64,000 bases of DNA from Chryseosolibacter sp964532595 (GCA_964532595.1 CAZHIQ010000006.1:1-64000); one strand, 5' to 3'. Positions 8,579 to 18,412 are shown, counted from the first letter of the stretch. The notes: a model not told the origin generated them from the letters alone. A program made the numbers and translations.

Positions 8579-8704
8579 TTCGACCTAACACATAGTTATT
8601 GTAGCACTTCCGAACAGTTTTGACCGAATACGGGCGTCCGGCCGGGTCAATGGCTACTTTTCGAGGCCAAAAACCGGATCAACAACTGGCATATCGATTG
8701 CAAA

Positions 8705-8968
8705 ATGATCCATGTCATGGAGACACGCAAAGTAAAAACCTGTTTTACGCTCACCTTTACCCAAGAGCAATACGATCGTGCCCGGCTGTATGTCGAGGAT
8801 ATGAAAAGACATCCCAATCGGGTCTTTTGGATCGGAAAAGAGGGGAAATCGGATGAAGAACTCGTGATCGAGCAAATCGCCCACCGAATTCTGTCAGGTT
8901 TTTACAATGACGACCCCATCACAGCAGGAAAACAGATTATTCGCATGGATAGTGCCGTTAACGAATGA
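8705..8968 (+). CDS. Hypothetical protein, 87 residues
   Basis: I do not recognise the family. The frame encodes a soluble, charged protein (FTLTFTQEQYDRARLYVEDM near the start, then a helix EELVIEQIAHRIL) without signal peptide or membrane segment. It stands alone on the plus strand between two minus-strand genes. The start may be 8705 or the in-frame ATG at 8717. An antisense frame of 76 residues overlaps (8654-8884), but the plus-strand protein has the more natural composition. Treat as a plausible small gene. Confidence 0.5.
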   Translation: MIHVMETRKVKTCFTLTFTQEQYDRARLYVEDMKRHPNRVFWIGKEGKSDEELVIEQIAHRILSGFYNDDPITAGKQIIRMDSAVNE

Positions 8969-9095
8969 AACTATTGCATAGGACTCTTTTTTCAGTCAAA
9001 ACCAAATAACACCCTACCCTTCCATACAAACTCAATACAATCTTCCGAAATCGATATAACTTGCAGCGGCGGGCATTATTTCCCCATACCGCTGG

Positions 9096-9959
9096 TTAGA
9101 TTCGATCGAGAACCTTCGTTATTAAGCCCTCAACAATGACATTCGGGTCTTTCGAAAACTGATTTGTCACACGGTTTCCGATAATCGCATTCACGCTGAC
9201 GACCTCGTGACCGAGCAGTCTTCCCAAGCCGTAATAACCGGCGGTTTCCATTTCGAAGTTCGTCAGCCAGAAATCCTCGCCACGGTGGTGGAAGGCTGTC
9301 AAATCATCCAACAGCCGGGGGTATCGCAAGGGCAGCCGCAAAGCACGACCCTGCGGCGCATAAAAACCGGGGGCCGTCACGGTATTACCTGCCACCATGC
9401 CCTCGCCAATCATTTTGCGGAGCGTTTCCGATCCTCGGACAAGGTAAGGCTTAAATGGCAGGCCAGTACTTTGCTGAATTTGCCCGGCGATTTCGTTTTC
9501 AATTTCCGATTGCTCGAAATGGTAGAACGACATGAGATTGTCGAACCCGACGGCATAATCTGAAACCAGATGACTGCCTACAGGAATATCCGCTTGAAGA
9601 GCTCCCGACGTACCGATCCTTACCACCTTGAGCTTTCGTCTTCGCGGCTTGGGTTCGCGCGTCTTTAGATCAATATTGACCAGCGCATCAAGTTCATTAA
9701 AGAATATCTCAACGTTGTCCGTCCCAATTCCCGTGCTGATAACTGTCAGTCGCTTTCCGCGATAAGTCCCAACCTGAGTTATAAACTCCCGACGATTAAC
9801 TTCATATTCAATTGAATCAAAGTGCTGCCCGACCATATTCACCCGACTGGGATCACCCACAGTGATAATCGTATCGGAAACATGGCGGGGCAGAAGGCAG
9901 AGGTGATAGACGCTGCCATCGGCATTCAATACAAGATCTGCTTCTCCGATGCGCGCCAT
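9096..9959 (-). CDS. udp: Nucleoside phosphorylase (uridine phosphorylase-like)
   Basis: A 287-residue enzyme of the PNP_UDP_1 family, which splits nucleosides with phosphate to base and ribose-1-phosphate. It shows the phosphate-binding start VGDPSRV (about 34-40), STGIGTDNVEI (about 75-85), VVRIGTSGALQ (about 112-122) and the nucleoside-binding NFEMETAGYYGLG near the C-terminus. The length is slightly above E. coli Udp (253), the extra residues being N-terminal and around a KPRRRKLK stretch. It starts 2 bp after the stop of the upstream acetyltransferase gene, so they form an operon. Uridine specificity is inferred. Confidence 0.88.
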   Translation of the reverse strand: MARIGEADLVLNADGSVYHLCLLPRHVSDTIITVGDPSRVNMVGQHFDSIEYEVNRREFITQVGTYRGKRLTVISTGIGTDNVEIFFNELDALVNIDLKTREPKPRRRKLKVVRIGTSGALQADIPVGSHLVSDYAVGFDNLMSFYHFEQSEIENEIAGQIQQSTGLPFKPYLVRGSETLRKMIGEGMVAGNTVTAPGFYAPQGRALRLPLRYPRLLDDLTAFHHRGEDFWLTNFEMETAGYYGLGRLLGHEVVSVNAIIGNRVTNQFSKDPNVIVEGLITKVLDRI

Positions 9960-9961
9960 AC

Positions 9962-10600
9962 CTATGCGTTAACGGAACTTGCGGGATTTCCAAAAACGGT
10001 TTCACCAGGCTTGACCGGCCCGATCACAACGGAACCCGCCCCCACCCGGGCCCCTTTGCCGATGGTCACACCCGACACGATCACCACGCCGGAGCCGATG
10101 AAGGCTTCATCTTCGATCACTACCCCTGGATTGATCGTGCTTGATGCTCCAATCTGAACAAAGTCGCCTATCTGTACCTCCGCATTTACAACGACATTGG
10201 AATGGATGAGGCAGTGATTCTTTATCTCTGCGCCGGCGCCGATATGTGCTCCAGCATCAATGAAATTTCCGTGGCCGATTGCAGCGGAGGCAGCCAGATT
10301 CGCCTTGGGGTGAACCGCGTTCACGGGCTGCATCTTGCGTACCTCATGCAGCATCTTCACAAGCGACTTTCGGAGTTTGTTGTCGTCAACCGCTACAAAC
10401 GCTTCGCACTTCCGGCCAATGAGTTTAAGGAAACCGTCATCATCCGTACGACCCAGTACCACAACGTTGTCCAATTCAGTATTGTGAAGCTCCTTGTTGT
10501 CGTCAAGAAAGCCGTAAACAACATTCCCATTGCTTTCAAAAATTTCCTTTGCAGAACGTCCCAGGTAGTTGGCACCGAAGATAATAACAGGATTCTCCAT
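9962..10600 (-). CDS. NeuD/PglD-type sugar O-/N-acyltransferase (hexapeptide repeat)
   Basis: A 212-residue acetyltransferase. The N-terminal Rossmann-like part (VIIFGANYLGRS, FLDDNK) is followed by a left-handed beta helix of hexapeptide repeats (IGHGNFIDAGAHIGAGAEIKN through IGKGARVGAGSVV) and the closing GNPAS motif near the C-terminus. Members acetylate sialic acid or UDP-sugars; the specific substrate is not evident and no surface-polysaccharide cluster is adjacent. The ATG at 10600 is preferred to an upstream TTG at 10609. It lies immediately before the nucleoside phosphorylase gene. Confidence 0.88.
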   Translation of the reverse strand: MENPVIIFGANYLGRSAKEIFESNGNVVYGFLDDNKELHNTELDNVVVLGRTDDDGFLKLIGRKCEAFVAVDDNKLRKSLVKMLHEVRKMQPVNAVHPKANLAASAAIGHGNFIDAGAHIGAGAEIKNHCLIHSNVVVNAEVQIGDFVQIGASSTINPGVVIEDEAFIGSGVVIVSGVTIGKGARVGAGSVVIGPVKPGETVFGNPASSVNA

Positions 10601-10738
10601 AGCGATCAAAATTGGTTAGTAAAGGTATGCTGCTCATGGGTGTGGCGCAAGCGTTCTTCCGACCCGACGCAGGAAAGCAACGCCCGGGTTGTCTGCCAAC
10701 ACCAGCAACAGAAAGAAACCGATGTAGCCGACCCGGTA

Positions 10739-12037
10739 CTACACTCTGGGCGAAGCGGCTCCCGGTCGTAATAAAGAGAACCCGATATTGCAATCCAAAC
10801 ACCGGCGTCGAGAACAAAACGTATTGTGCAACTCGATTAATCCCTGAGAATCGAAAGCACTTTGGCATTCCCAGCCGATATCTTTCATCGACCGGATGAT
10901 GTTGTTATCCTCCGCCGGAGTATCCTGAAGTAGCTGCACGGCCTGACGGGTAAAGCTGTCGTCACCATGCGCTTTTCCATACGCCGCCAGCAACGGCGCC
11001 AGAGTATTGATCAGAATATTCTCAATACTGGATCGTCCCAGAGAACCGGCGGCTTTGGCCTGTTCCCTGAAAAAACGATAGTGATGTAACCAGTATTCCG
11101 ATGGTCTGACCGCGAAGACCAACTGCAGGTCGCGCAGTGATCGGACACCGAATGCCGAAGCAAAAAGATTTTTCTGACGAAAGAGCAATGACGCAAGCTG
11201 CGCCATCCTCACCGTCGGGAAATTCGCCGGACGCATCCGCAGAAATCGCCACTGAACGCGACGCATTTGCGACCGGGCCAGACCGTACTTCTTTTGAAGC
11301 AAACGATATTCCCGGCGAAGATGCGTATAGTATTCGTCACTAACAGGTTCTTCAAGAAAGCCAGCCTGTCCAAAAATGAGGGCTTCTATCTGATCAAGTC
11401 GATCGCCGTGCTTTCGTACTACCTTGTACGGCAATGCCTGCGCTAATTGAAGGAAGGGGTCGGCGTTGACGTTAAAGCCAAACGTACGACAGAGAATCTG
11501 GTAAGTGGTTTCCTCCCAGTCGCCGTTGTTTCGCAGCAAACATTCCAGCACGATACCTGCCTTTTTTTCAAGACGGGCCACAACAGCCTTGTCGAGCATT
11601 GATAGCCTGACCAGGCTACTCACCTCCTCTAACCTACCCGCACACGGGATCTTATGGCGACTGTGAACGATGCGTTTATAACGCAACAGTAAGTCCTTTG
11701 ACACACGGCTCTGGAGTACCAGCGTGGGAAGTGGCGTACCGTCAGACCGCAGGATGATCTCGTCTTCATTCCAGACAACATGGAGTACCACGTTTTCATA
11801 AGCGGGATCTTCATGATGACGGTGTTCCCGCCACCCGGACGACTGGATGTGGATTTCCACACTCCCGGCCCACGAGATGGAACCGAGCTTAAGCTTAGCG
11901 TTATAGAAGTCCGGACCGGAGTGAGTATTCTTGTAGCCCGGATCAAAAATACTGATGGCATCTCCCAAGGTACATCGCAAATCGTCTTTGTCGAAGTACT
12001 GGAACTGCCACACGAAGTGGAGAAATGATTCGTTCAT
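10739..12037 (-). CDS. DUF2851 family protein
   Basis: A 432-residue soluble protein of the DUF2851 family, widespread in Bacteroidota with no known function. Diagnostic stretches are ESFLHFVWQFQYFD at the start, HSGPDFYNAKLKL and WAGSVEIHIQSSGW near 40-65, and the cysteine-rich end CSRRRCLDCNIGF. It is followed in the same frame after its TAG by 34 sense codons (10738-10634) encoding a hydrophobic stretch. Upstream lies pyrF on the same strand, 31 bp away. Confidence 0.88.
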   Translation of the reverse strand: MNESFLHFVWQFQYFDKDDLRCTLGDAISIFDPGYKNTHSGPDFYNAKLKLGSISWAGSVEIHIQSSGWREHRHHEDPAYENVVLHVVWNEDEIILRSDGTPLPTLVLQSRVSKDLLLRYKRIVHSRHKIPCAGRLEEVSSLVRLSMLDKAVVARLEKKAGIVLECLLRNNGDWEETTYQILCRTFGFNVNADPFLQLAQALPYKVVRKHGDRLDQIEALIFGQAGFLEEPVSDEYYTHLRREYRLLQKKYGLARSQMRRVQWRFLRMRPANFPTVRMAQLASLLFRQKNLFASAFGVRSLRDLQLVFAVRPSEYWLHHYRFFREQAKAAGSLGRSSIENILINTLAPLLAAYGKAHGDDSFTRQAVQLLQDTPAEDNNIIRSMKDIGWECQSAFDSQGLIELHNTFCSRRRCLDCNIGFSLLRPGAASPRV

Positions 12038-12068
12038 GATGAGAGGGTCTTGGCATCATGAACCGAAT

Positions 12069-12884
12069 TTACAAATACTGTTGCAGATATTGATCCATTT
12101 CCTGTTGCACTTTCTGCGCCTCGTTTCCGGCCGCGACGGCAAAGTCAGTACCCGATGAGGCGTAGATAATCGCCCGCGAAGAATTTACGAGAAGCCCGCA
12201 CTGAGCATTCATTCCCTTCTCCGACACGGCCCGAAGATCCCCGCCCTGGGCGCCGATGCCGGGCACCAGGAAAAAGTGATCGGGAACCAGTTTCCGGATA
12301 GAAGCAATCTTGTCGGCTTGAGTCGCACCGACGACATACATCATCCGATCGGGGCCGGACCATTGCTGTGAGCGAATCAACACCTCCTCGTAGAGTTTGC
12401 GACCGCTTCCGGATTCCAGCAACTGAAAATCCTGACTCCCCTCGTTGGATGTATGAGCAAGCAGAATCACCCACTTGCCTTCGTAGGCAAGAAAAGGTGT
12501 AACCGAATCGGCCCCCATGTACGGAGCAACCGTAACCGCATCGAAGTTCAGGTATTCAAAGAATGTACGCGCATATAATCCCGATGTATTACCGATATCA
12601 CCGCGTTTCGCATCGGCAATGGTAAAGATATCTTGCGGAATATAGTTCAGGGTTTTTTCCAAGCTCTCCCAGCCGCGCGGACCCATCGCTTCATAGAAAG
12701 CGATGTTGGGCTTATAAGCCACGCAAAAGGGAGCGGTCGCATCAATAATAGCCTTATTAAAGGCAAACACGGGATCGGGCTCGGACCGGAGATGAGACGG
12801 AATCTTGTTGATATCCGTATCCAGGCCGACGCAAAGATAGGAACGCTTCTTCCGTATCTGCTCCAGGAGTTCGTTAGAGGTCAT
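12069..12884 (-). CDS. pyrF: Orotidine-5'-phosphate decarboxylase (type 2)
   Basis: This 271-residue enzyme converts OMP to UMP, the last step of de novo pyrimidine synthesis. The signature DAKRGDIGNT at residues 91-100 holds the catalytic Asp-x-Lys pair (D91, K93); CVGLDTD (18-24) and YKPNIAFYE (57-65) line the substrate site, and the phosphate-gripping VPGIGAQGGD is near 200. Length and motifs fit the longer type 2 (mycobacterial/Bacteroidota-like) class. pyrD lies 6 kb away at 18445 but not in the same operon. Confidence 0.95.
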   Translation of the reverse strand: MTSNELLEQIRKKRSYLCVGLDTDINKIPSHLRSEPDPVFAFNKAIIDATAPFCVAYKPNIAFYEAMGPRGWESLEKTLNYIPQDIFTIADAKRGDIGNTSGLYARTFFEYLNFDAVTVAPYMGADSVTPFLAYEGKWVILLAHTSNEGSQDFQLLESGSGRKLYEEVLIRSQQWSGPDRMMYVVGATQADKIASIRKLVPDHFFLVPGIGAQGGDLRAVSEKGMNAQCGLLVNSSRAIIYASSGTDFAVAAGNEAQKVQQEMDQYLQQYL

Positions 12885-12921
12885 CTATCGATCGAAGTGA
12901 ACGCGTGTCGTCCGGCAACCG

Positions 12922-13563
12922 TTATCGCAGGTCAATCACATCGACCCCAGGGTATTTACTAACGTCGAAGGTGAAATAACTGTCGGGGATATTGGCGTTG
13001 GGGACAAACCGGGAAATAGTGTATTTGTACCGATTACCGCCCTTGTCGAACATGGTCAAGCTCTGAATTACCTTTTCCTTCTTCTTGATCAAGAGCTTTA
13101 TCTTAAAGTACTGAGCATCTTTCTTCTCAGGCACCAGGTCCACTTCTTCACATACCACACCGTTTTCGGTGCGATCCTGGATATAGAGGTACTTAAAGCC
13201 CTCCTGATAGATTTCGTAGATCTTCAGCGGATTGATGTCGCCAGAGTTCTTGTCGTAGTTGTCAATATTAACCTCTTTCACCTCTGGAAGATACGTCCAG
13301 ACCGTAACGCCGTCGTTAATTACTTCCTGCTCAGGCAGGGAGATACGATACTTCTCGTTCTTGACCGTTAGTTTCCCTTTAAACTCCTCCTTGATATTCT
13401 CGACATCATTGGTCAGGGCGTATGTAAAGTTCGCTTCATAAGCCGCCAGTGTTTTGTACTTCTCGCCCATCGCCTCCAGTATTTCCAACGCCTTCGGATC
13501 GTACTGTGCAAAAGAGAATTTGGCGAGGAGCAAAAGAGCAGCGGCTAAAAACGTTTTTTTCAT
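12922..13563 (-). CDS. lolA: LolA-like outer-membrane lipoprotein carrier protein
   Basis: A 213-residue periplasmic protein with a signal peptide (1-19, FSFAQ). The LolA fold carries lipoproteins from the inner-membrane Lol ABC transporter to the outer membrane. Family features are the helix LEAMGEKYKTLAAYEANFTY after the signal and the strands FKGKLTVKNEKYRISL, VWTYLPEVKEV and the FTFDVSKYPGVDVIDLR end. It follows ftsK by 21 bp on the same strand; the ftsK-lolA order is familiar from other bacteria (recollection). Confidence 0.88.
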   Translation of the reverse strand: MKKTFLAAALLLLAKFSFAQYDPKALEILEAMGEKYKTLAAYEANFTYALTNDVENIKEEFKGKLTVKNEKYRISLPEQEVINDGVTVWTYLPEVKEVNIDNYDKNSGDINPLKIYEIYQEGFKYLYIQDRTENGVVCEEVDLVPEKKDAQYFKIKLLIKKKEKVIQSLTMFDKGGNRYKYTISRFVPNANIPDSYFTFDVSKYPGVDVIDLR

Positions 13564-13584
13564 TGCGATAAGAGATGAATAGAA

Positions 13585-16080
13585 TTATGACTGACTGTGT
13601 TTTTCGCGCAAAGTATTCAATAATTGTTCCAAACTATATTCATCCTTGATTAAAACCTCCCGGGCTTTACTCCCTTCAAACGGCCCAACCACCCCAGCGG
13701 CCTCCAACTGATCGATTAGTCGTCCTGCCCGATTGTAGCCGAGTTTCAGTTTACGCTGAATCAGCGACGTGCTGCCCTGCTGGTGGTTGACGATTACCCG
13801 GGCGGCATCTTCAAAGAGGGAGTCGCGCTCGGAAAGGTCGACGGCGGCTGCACCTCCCTCGTCTTCGCCCTCATACTCAGGCAGTAAATACGCGGAGTCG
13901 TACCCGCGCTGGGCTCCAATGTACTCGCACACCCGCTCAATCTCCGGAGTATCCACAAACGGGCACTGAAGCCGAATCGTGTCCGATCCCGAACTCAGAA
14001 GCATGTCACCCATTCCCACGAGTTGATCCGCGCCGCCGGTATCAAGGATGGTGCGGGAGTCAACTTTAGAGGTAACGCGGAAAGAAAGCCGCGCAGGGAA
14101 ATTCGCCTTGATTACGCCGGTAATGACGTTTACAGATGGACGTTGGGTTGCTACGACAAGATGTATCCCAATCGCCCGCGCCAGCTGGGCAAGACGTGCA
14201 ATAGGAGTTTCTACCTCCTTACCGGCAGTCATCATCAGATCGGCTAGCTCATCAATAACCAGAACAATATAAGGAAGGAATCGATGCCCTTCCTTGGGAT
14301 TAAGTTTCCGCGCAACAAACTTGGCGTTGTACTCCTTGAGGTTCCGCGATCCGGCATCCTTAAGTATTTCATACCGATTCTCCATCTCAATGCAGAGCGA
14401 ATTCAGCGTATGAACCACTTTCCGAGTGTCGGTAATGATCGCTTCCTCGGCATTTGGCAGCTTGGCGAGGTAGTGTCGCTCTAGCTTCGAGTAGAGAGAC
14501 ATCTCTACTTTCTTCGGATCGACAAGAACGAACTTAAGTTGCGAAGGATGTCGCTTATAAATCAGCGACGTCAGTATCACGTTGAGTCCGACCGACTTCC
14601 CCTGACCGGTGGCCCCCGCCACTAAAAGGTGGGGCATCTTAGCCAGATCGATCACAAACGCTTCGTTGCTGATCGTCTTACCTAAAGCTATGGGAAGCTC
14701 CTTATCCGATTTGGCAAAAGCCGGGGTCGCCAGCATCGACCGAATGCTCACCATTTCCCGGTTTTTGTTCGGAACTTCAATTCCGATCGTTCCTTTACCG
14801 GGAATGGGGGCAATAATCCGAATACCCAGCGCCGAAAGACTCAGCGCGATATCGTCTTCAAGGTTCTTAATCCGGGAAATCTTTATCCCCGCATCCGGAA
14901 CAATCTCGTACAAGGTAACGGTAGGGCCAATGGTCGCCTTGATGCTTTGGATACCAATCTTGAAATTGACCAGCGTCTCGACGATCCGGTCTTTATTCTG
15001 GTTGAGCTCCTCCTGGGTAACTCCCACTTTACCGGTATCGTATTCGTTGAGAAGGTCGAGCGTGGGGAACTTGTAGCTTCCCAGCTCCAGTGTGGGATCG
15101 TACTCACCGTGTTCTTCGACAAGCTCCTCTGCTATCGCATCCGTCTCAAGCCTCTCTTCCACGGTAAACTCCGGCTCCGTACGCGCGGAGTCCTTGCGAG
15201 GGGGTGGCTGGACATTATTAAGTTCCAGGTCGAGGGTGCCTCCGGAGGGTGCTGGCTCCGGTTCAGGCTCGTGCCCGGCCACAGCCACTGACTCCGGTTC
15301 AGTAACCGGTTCTTCCGTTGGCCCTTCCGCGCCGATCCACTGGTCCTGCTCATCAATATAGCCCGAGAATTGCAATTCGTCCTCGGCTTGCTTTTCGCCC
15401 GCGGCAATTGCATCCGAGCCCATAGGCTTCGGATTTTCAGGTTGGAACGCCGGGATTGAAGTGACGTTGAAATAAAAAATTATAAATACAAAGAGTGAGA
15501 GAATCAGCAGAAGAATGGTTCCCCACCCGAACATGCCATAGCTTAATTCAGCCAGCAGAAGGCCAAGACCACCCCCCAGAATCTGCCAGGTATGGCCTCC
15601 TTCGTTGATTTCCACCATGTAACCAAGCATCAGACAAAGCCACAGAATGGAGAACACCGCGAAAATGGTATACGACGAGAGTCTGACGATGTCCCGCTGA
15701 AACACGAAGCGAAAGCCGAGAAAGAACAAAAGGGGTGGCAGGAGAAACGAGCTGATTCCGAACCACCTGAAAATGAACACATGGGAAACAACAGCGCCGT
15801 ACAAGCCCAGCCAGTTTTCAATATCTTTCTCGCGCAGCGATTGAAAAATATGGCTGACCGTCTGATGGTTACCCACTTCGCTGAAGTCGGCCTGTCCTGT
15901 AAACATATACGAGATGAAGGCGAAGAACATCGAAATGCCTGCGAACATCAGGAAAAATCCGGCCGTGAGTTTGAAACGGGGATCCTTCAGGAATGCCAGA
16001 CTGAATCCCGACCCCGACTTGCTGCGCTTGCCCTTCTCCGACTTACGGAACGTATTGGATTTATAGCTGTTTTTTGCCAT
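13585..16080 (-). CDS. ftsK: DNA translocase FtsK/SpoIIIE
   Basis: FtsK pumps chromosome ends across the division septum and activates XerCD recombination. This 831-residue protein begins at MAKNSYKSN; the frame extends 10 codons upstream without likeness. Four or five membrane segments fill about 40-215, then an acidic, Pro-rich linker (about 215-330). The motor has Walker A GATGQGKS at 488-495, Walker B region IVLVIDELADLMM, and ATQRPSVNVITG. The C-terminal gamma winged helix (LIQRKLKLGYNRAGRLIDQLEAAG, split here) is present and would read KOPS-like polarity sequences. A xerD gene lies at 20313. Confidence 0.95.
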   Translation of the reverse strand: MAKNSYKSNTFRKSEKGKRSKSGSGFSLAFLKDPRFKLTAGFFLMFAGISMFFAFISYMFTGQADFSEVGNHQTVSHIFQSLREKDIENWLGLYGAVVSHVFIFRWFGISSFLLPPLLFFLGFRFVFQRDIVRLSSYTIFAVFSILWLCLMLGYMVEINEGGHTWQILGGGLGLLLAELSYGMFGWGTILLLILSLFVFIIFYFNVTSIPAFQPENPKPMGSDAIAAGEKQAEDELQFSGYIDEQDQWIGAEGPTEEPVTEPESVAVAGHEPEPEPAPSGGTLDLELNNVQPPPRKDSARTEPEFTVEERLETDAIAEELVEEHGEYDPTLELGSYKFPTLDLLNEYDTGKVGVTQEELNQNKDRIVETLVNFKIGIQSIKATIGPTVTLYEIVPDAGIKISRIKNLEDDIALSLSALGIRIIAPIPGKGTIGIEVPNKNREMVSIRSMLATPAFAKSDKELPIALGKTISNEAFVIDLAKMPHLLVAGATGQGKSVGLNVILTSLIYKRHPSQLKFVLVDPKKVEMSLYSKLERHYLAKLPNAEEAIITDTRKVVHTLNSLCIEMENRYEILKDAGSRNLKEYNAKFVARKLNPKEGHRFLPYIVLVIDELADLMMTAGKEVETPIARLAQLARAIGIHLVVATQRPSVNVITGVIKANFPARLSFRVTSKVDSRTILDTGGADQLVGMGDMLLSSGSDTIRLQCPFVDTPEIERVCEYIGAQRGYDSAYLLPEYEGEDEGGAAAVDLSERDSLFEDAARVIVNHQQGSTSLIQRKLKLGYNRAGRLIDQLEAAGVVGPFEGSKAREVLIKDEYSLEQLLNTLREKHSQS

Positions 16081-16171
16081 CTCTGAAGCTGTAAAACTAA
16101 TCAAAATCATCGAAAAGCGCTGCTTAAGCCCCTCCGTTTTACTTCGCGACCTTTAACGCTGATTTAAGAGT

Positions 16172-16179
16172 TATATTTG
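16172..16179 (+). promoter_or_regulatory. -7 box of the S9 peptidase gene
   Basis: TATATTTG matches TAnnTTTG, 16 nt before the ATG at 16196. Confidence 0.5.
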
Positions 16180-16195
16180 TTACTTTCCACAGCTT

Positions 16196-18358
16196 ATGAA
16201 AAAAATCAACCTTCTCCCCCTCCTGGCATTCGCATGGGCCGGATGCACCGTCGACGGCGGAAACAAGCGTGAAATCGCTCCGCCCATTGCCGAAAAAATC
16301 CCTCACGAACTCACGGCACATGACATGACCCGTGTCGACAACTATTACTGGATGCGCCTGAGTGAAGAGCAAAAAAACGCAACGGAAAAAGACGAGCAGA
16401 CAAAGAAGGTCTTCAGTTACCTGGAAGCTGAAAACGCCTACCTAACCGAAGTTCTTCGTCCAACTGAATCGTTGCAGGAAGAGCTTTTCCAGGAAATCAC
16501 AGGACGCATCAAACAAGACGACGCCTCCGTTCCCTACCAGGACAATGGGTATTGGTACTATACCCGTTACGAGGCAGGAAAAGAATATCCGGTTTATTGC
16601 AGACGCAAAGGATCAATGGATGCTCCGGAAGAAGTACTCCTCAATGTTAACGCATTGGCTGAGGGACATGCCTACTATCAGGTACGTGGCCTGCGAGTCA
16701 GCGAAGACAACAGACTTCTCGCCTATGGTGTCGACACCGTGAGCCGCCGACGCTACACCCTATACATCAAAGACCTGACGACAGGTGAGATTATTGACAA
16801 ACCCGTTCCGAATACCGAAGGATACGTGGTATGGGCAAACGACAACAAGACGTTCTTCTATTCCAAGAAAGATCCCGCAACCTTGCGGTCGGATAAGATT
16901 TATCGTCATCGTCTAGGCACCGACCCGGAGAATGACCCACTTGTCTACTGGGAAAAGGACGAAACTTTCTATACCGGTATCACCAAAACAAAGTCGAGAA
17001 AGTATCTAATCATCTGGTCAGGCAGCACGTTGACCAACGACTACCAGATTCTTGACGCCAATACTCCCGAAAAGCCTTTCAAATCTTTCTCCCCGCGGGA
17101 ACGCGGTCTTGAGTACAACATCGATCACTATAACGACAAATTTTATATCGTTACCAACCTCGACGCTCCCAACTTCCGGCTAATGGAAACTCCCGAAAAG
17201 CGGACGTCACGCACCAACTGGAAGGAAAAGATTCCGGAACGCCGTGACACCCTGCTGGAGAACATTGAGATTTTCAATGACTACCTCGTTGTCCGCGAAC
17301 GCGCCCATGCCAGCAACCTGATGCGAATAATCGATCAACGAACAAACACAAAACACTATCTCGAACTTGATGAAGAGGCCTATACGTTGCTCCCCTCTGT
17401 AAACATCGATTTCGATACGGAGCTTCTCCGCTTCCGTTATTCTTCGCTGACAACCCCCAACTCGACCTACGAATACAACATGCGCACCCGCGAAAAAACG
17501 TTGCTAAAGCAGGACGAGGTTGTCGGCGGACATAATCCCGACGATTACCAATCGGAACGGTTATGGGTGACGGCGCGTGACGGGGTAAGGATACCGATTT
17601 CCGTTGTCTACCGAAAAGATACGCCCCGAAGCGCGGACACTCCAACGCTTTTGTACGGGTACGGTTCGTATGGCTACAGCATCGACCCCTCCTTCTCTAT
17701 CGCACGACTCAGCCTTCTTGACCGTGGTTTCGTGTACGTCATCGCACACATTCGCGGCGGACAGGAGATGGGACGCCACTGGTATGAAGATGGAAAGATG
17801 TTCAAGAAGAAGAACACCTTCTATGATTTTATCGACTGCGCGAAATTTCTCATCGATCAGGGTTACACCTCTCCGGAGAAACTGTTCGCTATGGGCGGTA
17901 GTGCGGGCGGACTTCTCATGGGAGCGGTCATCAACGAAGCGCCCGAACTCTTCAAAGGAGTTGTTGCGCATGTTCCGTTTGTTGACGTCGTTACTACTAT
18001 GCTCGATAAAAGCATACCGTTGACGACAGGAGAATTCGACGAGTGGGGAAACCCGGATAGCCTCGCTTCATACCAATATATGCTGGAGTATTCACCATAC
18101 GACCAGGTGAAAGCACAGAACTATCCTCATATGCTGGTAACAACCGGCATACACGATTCGCAAGTGCAATATTGGGAACCAGCGAAGTGGGTTGCCAAGC
18201 TCCGCGAAGTAAAAACTGACAACAATCTCCTGCTCCTGCGAACCAATATGGAGACTGGACACGGAGGGGCTAGTGGTCGATTCAGAGTGTATAGGGAAGT
18301 AGCTCAGGAATACGCGTTCCTTCTGGACCTTGCCGGTCCGGCAAAAATTCTCAACTAA
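16196..18358 (+). CDS. S9 family prolyl oligopeptidase / oligopeptidase B-like lipoprotein
   Basis: A 720-residue serine peptidase with a lipoprotein signal ending AWAGC (lipidated C17), so it is probably membrane-anchored in the envelope. Residues about 60-430 form the seven-bladed propeller; the alpha/beta hydrolase domain follows. The catalytic triad is visible: S569 in GGSAGG, D654 in IHDSQV and H689 in TGHGG. PTLLYGYGSYGYS and YVIAHIRGGQEMG (split here) are typical of the oligopeptidase B group, which prefers Arg/Lys at P1, versus prolyl cleavage; the specificity is not certain. A hairpin terminator separates it from the convergent pyrD. Confidence 0.92.
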   Translation: MKKINLLPLLAFAWAGCTVDGGNKREIAPPIAEKIPHELTAHDMTRVDNYYWMRLSEEQKNATEKDEQTKKVFSYLEAENAYLTEVLRPTESLQEELFQEITGRIKQDDASVPYQDNGYWYYTRYEAGKEYPVYCRRKGSMDAPEEVLLNVNALAEGHAYYQVRGLRVSEDNRLLAYGVDTVSRRRYTLYIKDLTTGEIIDKPVPNTEGYVVWANDNKTFFYSKKDPATLRSDKIYRHRLGTDPENDPLVYWEKDETFYTGITKTKSRKYLIIWSGSTLTNDYQILDANTPEKPFKSFSPRERGLEYNIDHYNDKFYIVTNLDAPNFRLMETPEKRTSRTNWKEKIPERRDTLLENIEIFNDYLVVRERAHASNLMRIIDQRTNTKHYLELDEEAYTLLPSVNIDFDTELLRFRYSSLTTPNSTYEYNMRTREKTLLKQDEVVGGHNPDDYQSERLWVTARDGVRIPISVVYRKDTPRSADTPTLLYGYGSYGYSIDPSFSIARLSLLDRGFVYVIAHIRGGQEMGRHWYEDGKMFKKKNTFYDFIDCAKFLIDQGYTSPEKLFAMGGSAGGLLMGAVINEAPELFKGVVAHVPFVDVVTTMLDKSIPLTTGEFDEWGNPDSLASYQYMLEYSPYDQVKAQNYPHMLVTTGIHDSQVQYWEPAKWVAKLREVKTDNNLLLLRTNMETGHGGASGRFRVYREVAQEYAFLLDLAGPAKILN

Positions 18359-18366
18359 ACATCCCC

Positions 18367-18412
18367 GATTCTCCCCGTTTACCGATACAGTGACGGGGAG
18401 AATCGCTTTCCC
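18367..18412. terminator. Hairpin terminator between convergent S9 peptidase and pyrD
   Basis: GATTCTCCCCGT (18367-18378) pairs perfectly over 12 bp with ACGGGGAGAATC (18393-18404), followed by GCTTTCCC. The T tract is weak on the plus strand. Confidence 0.6.

Noticed and set aside
8039..8623. 194-residue open frame antisense to the M16 peptidase
   Set aside because: Overlaps a well-supported gene with all catalytic motifs; no recognisable domain.
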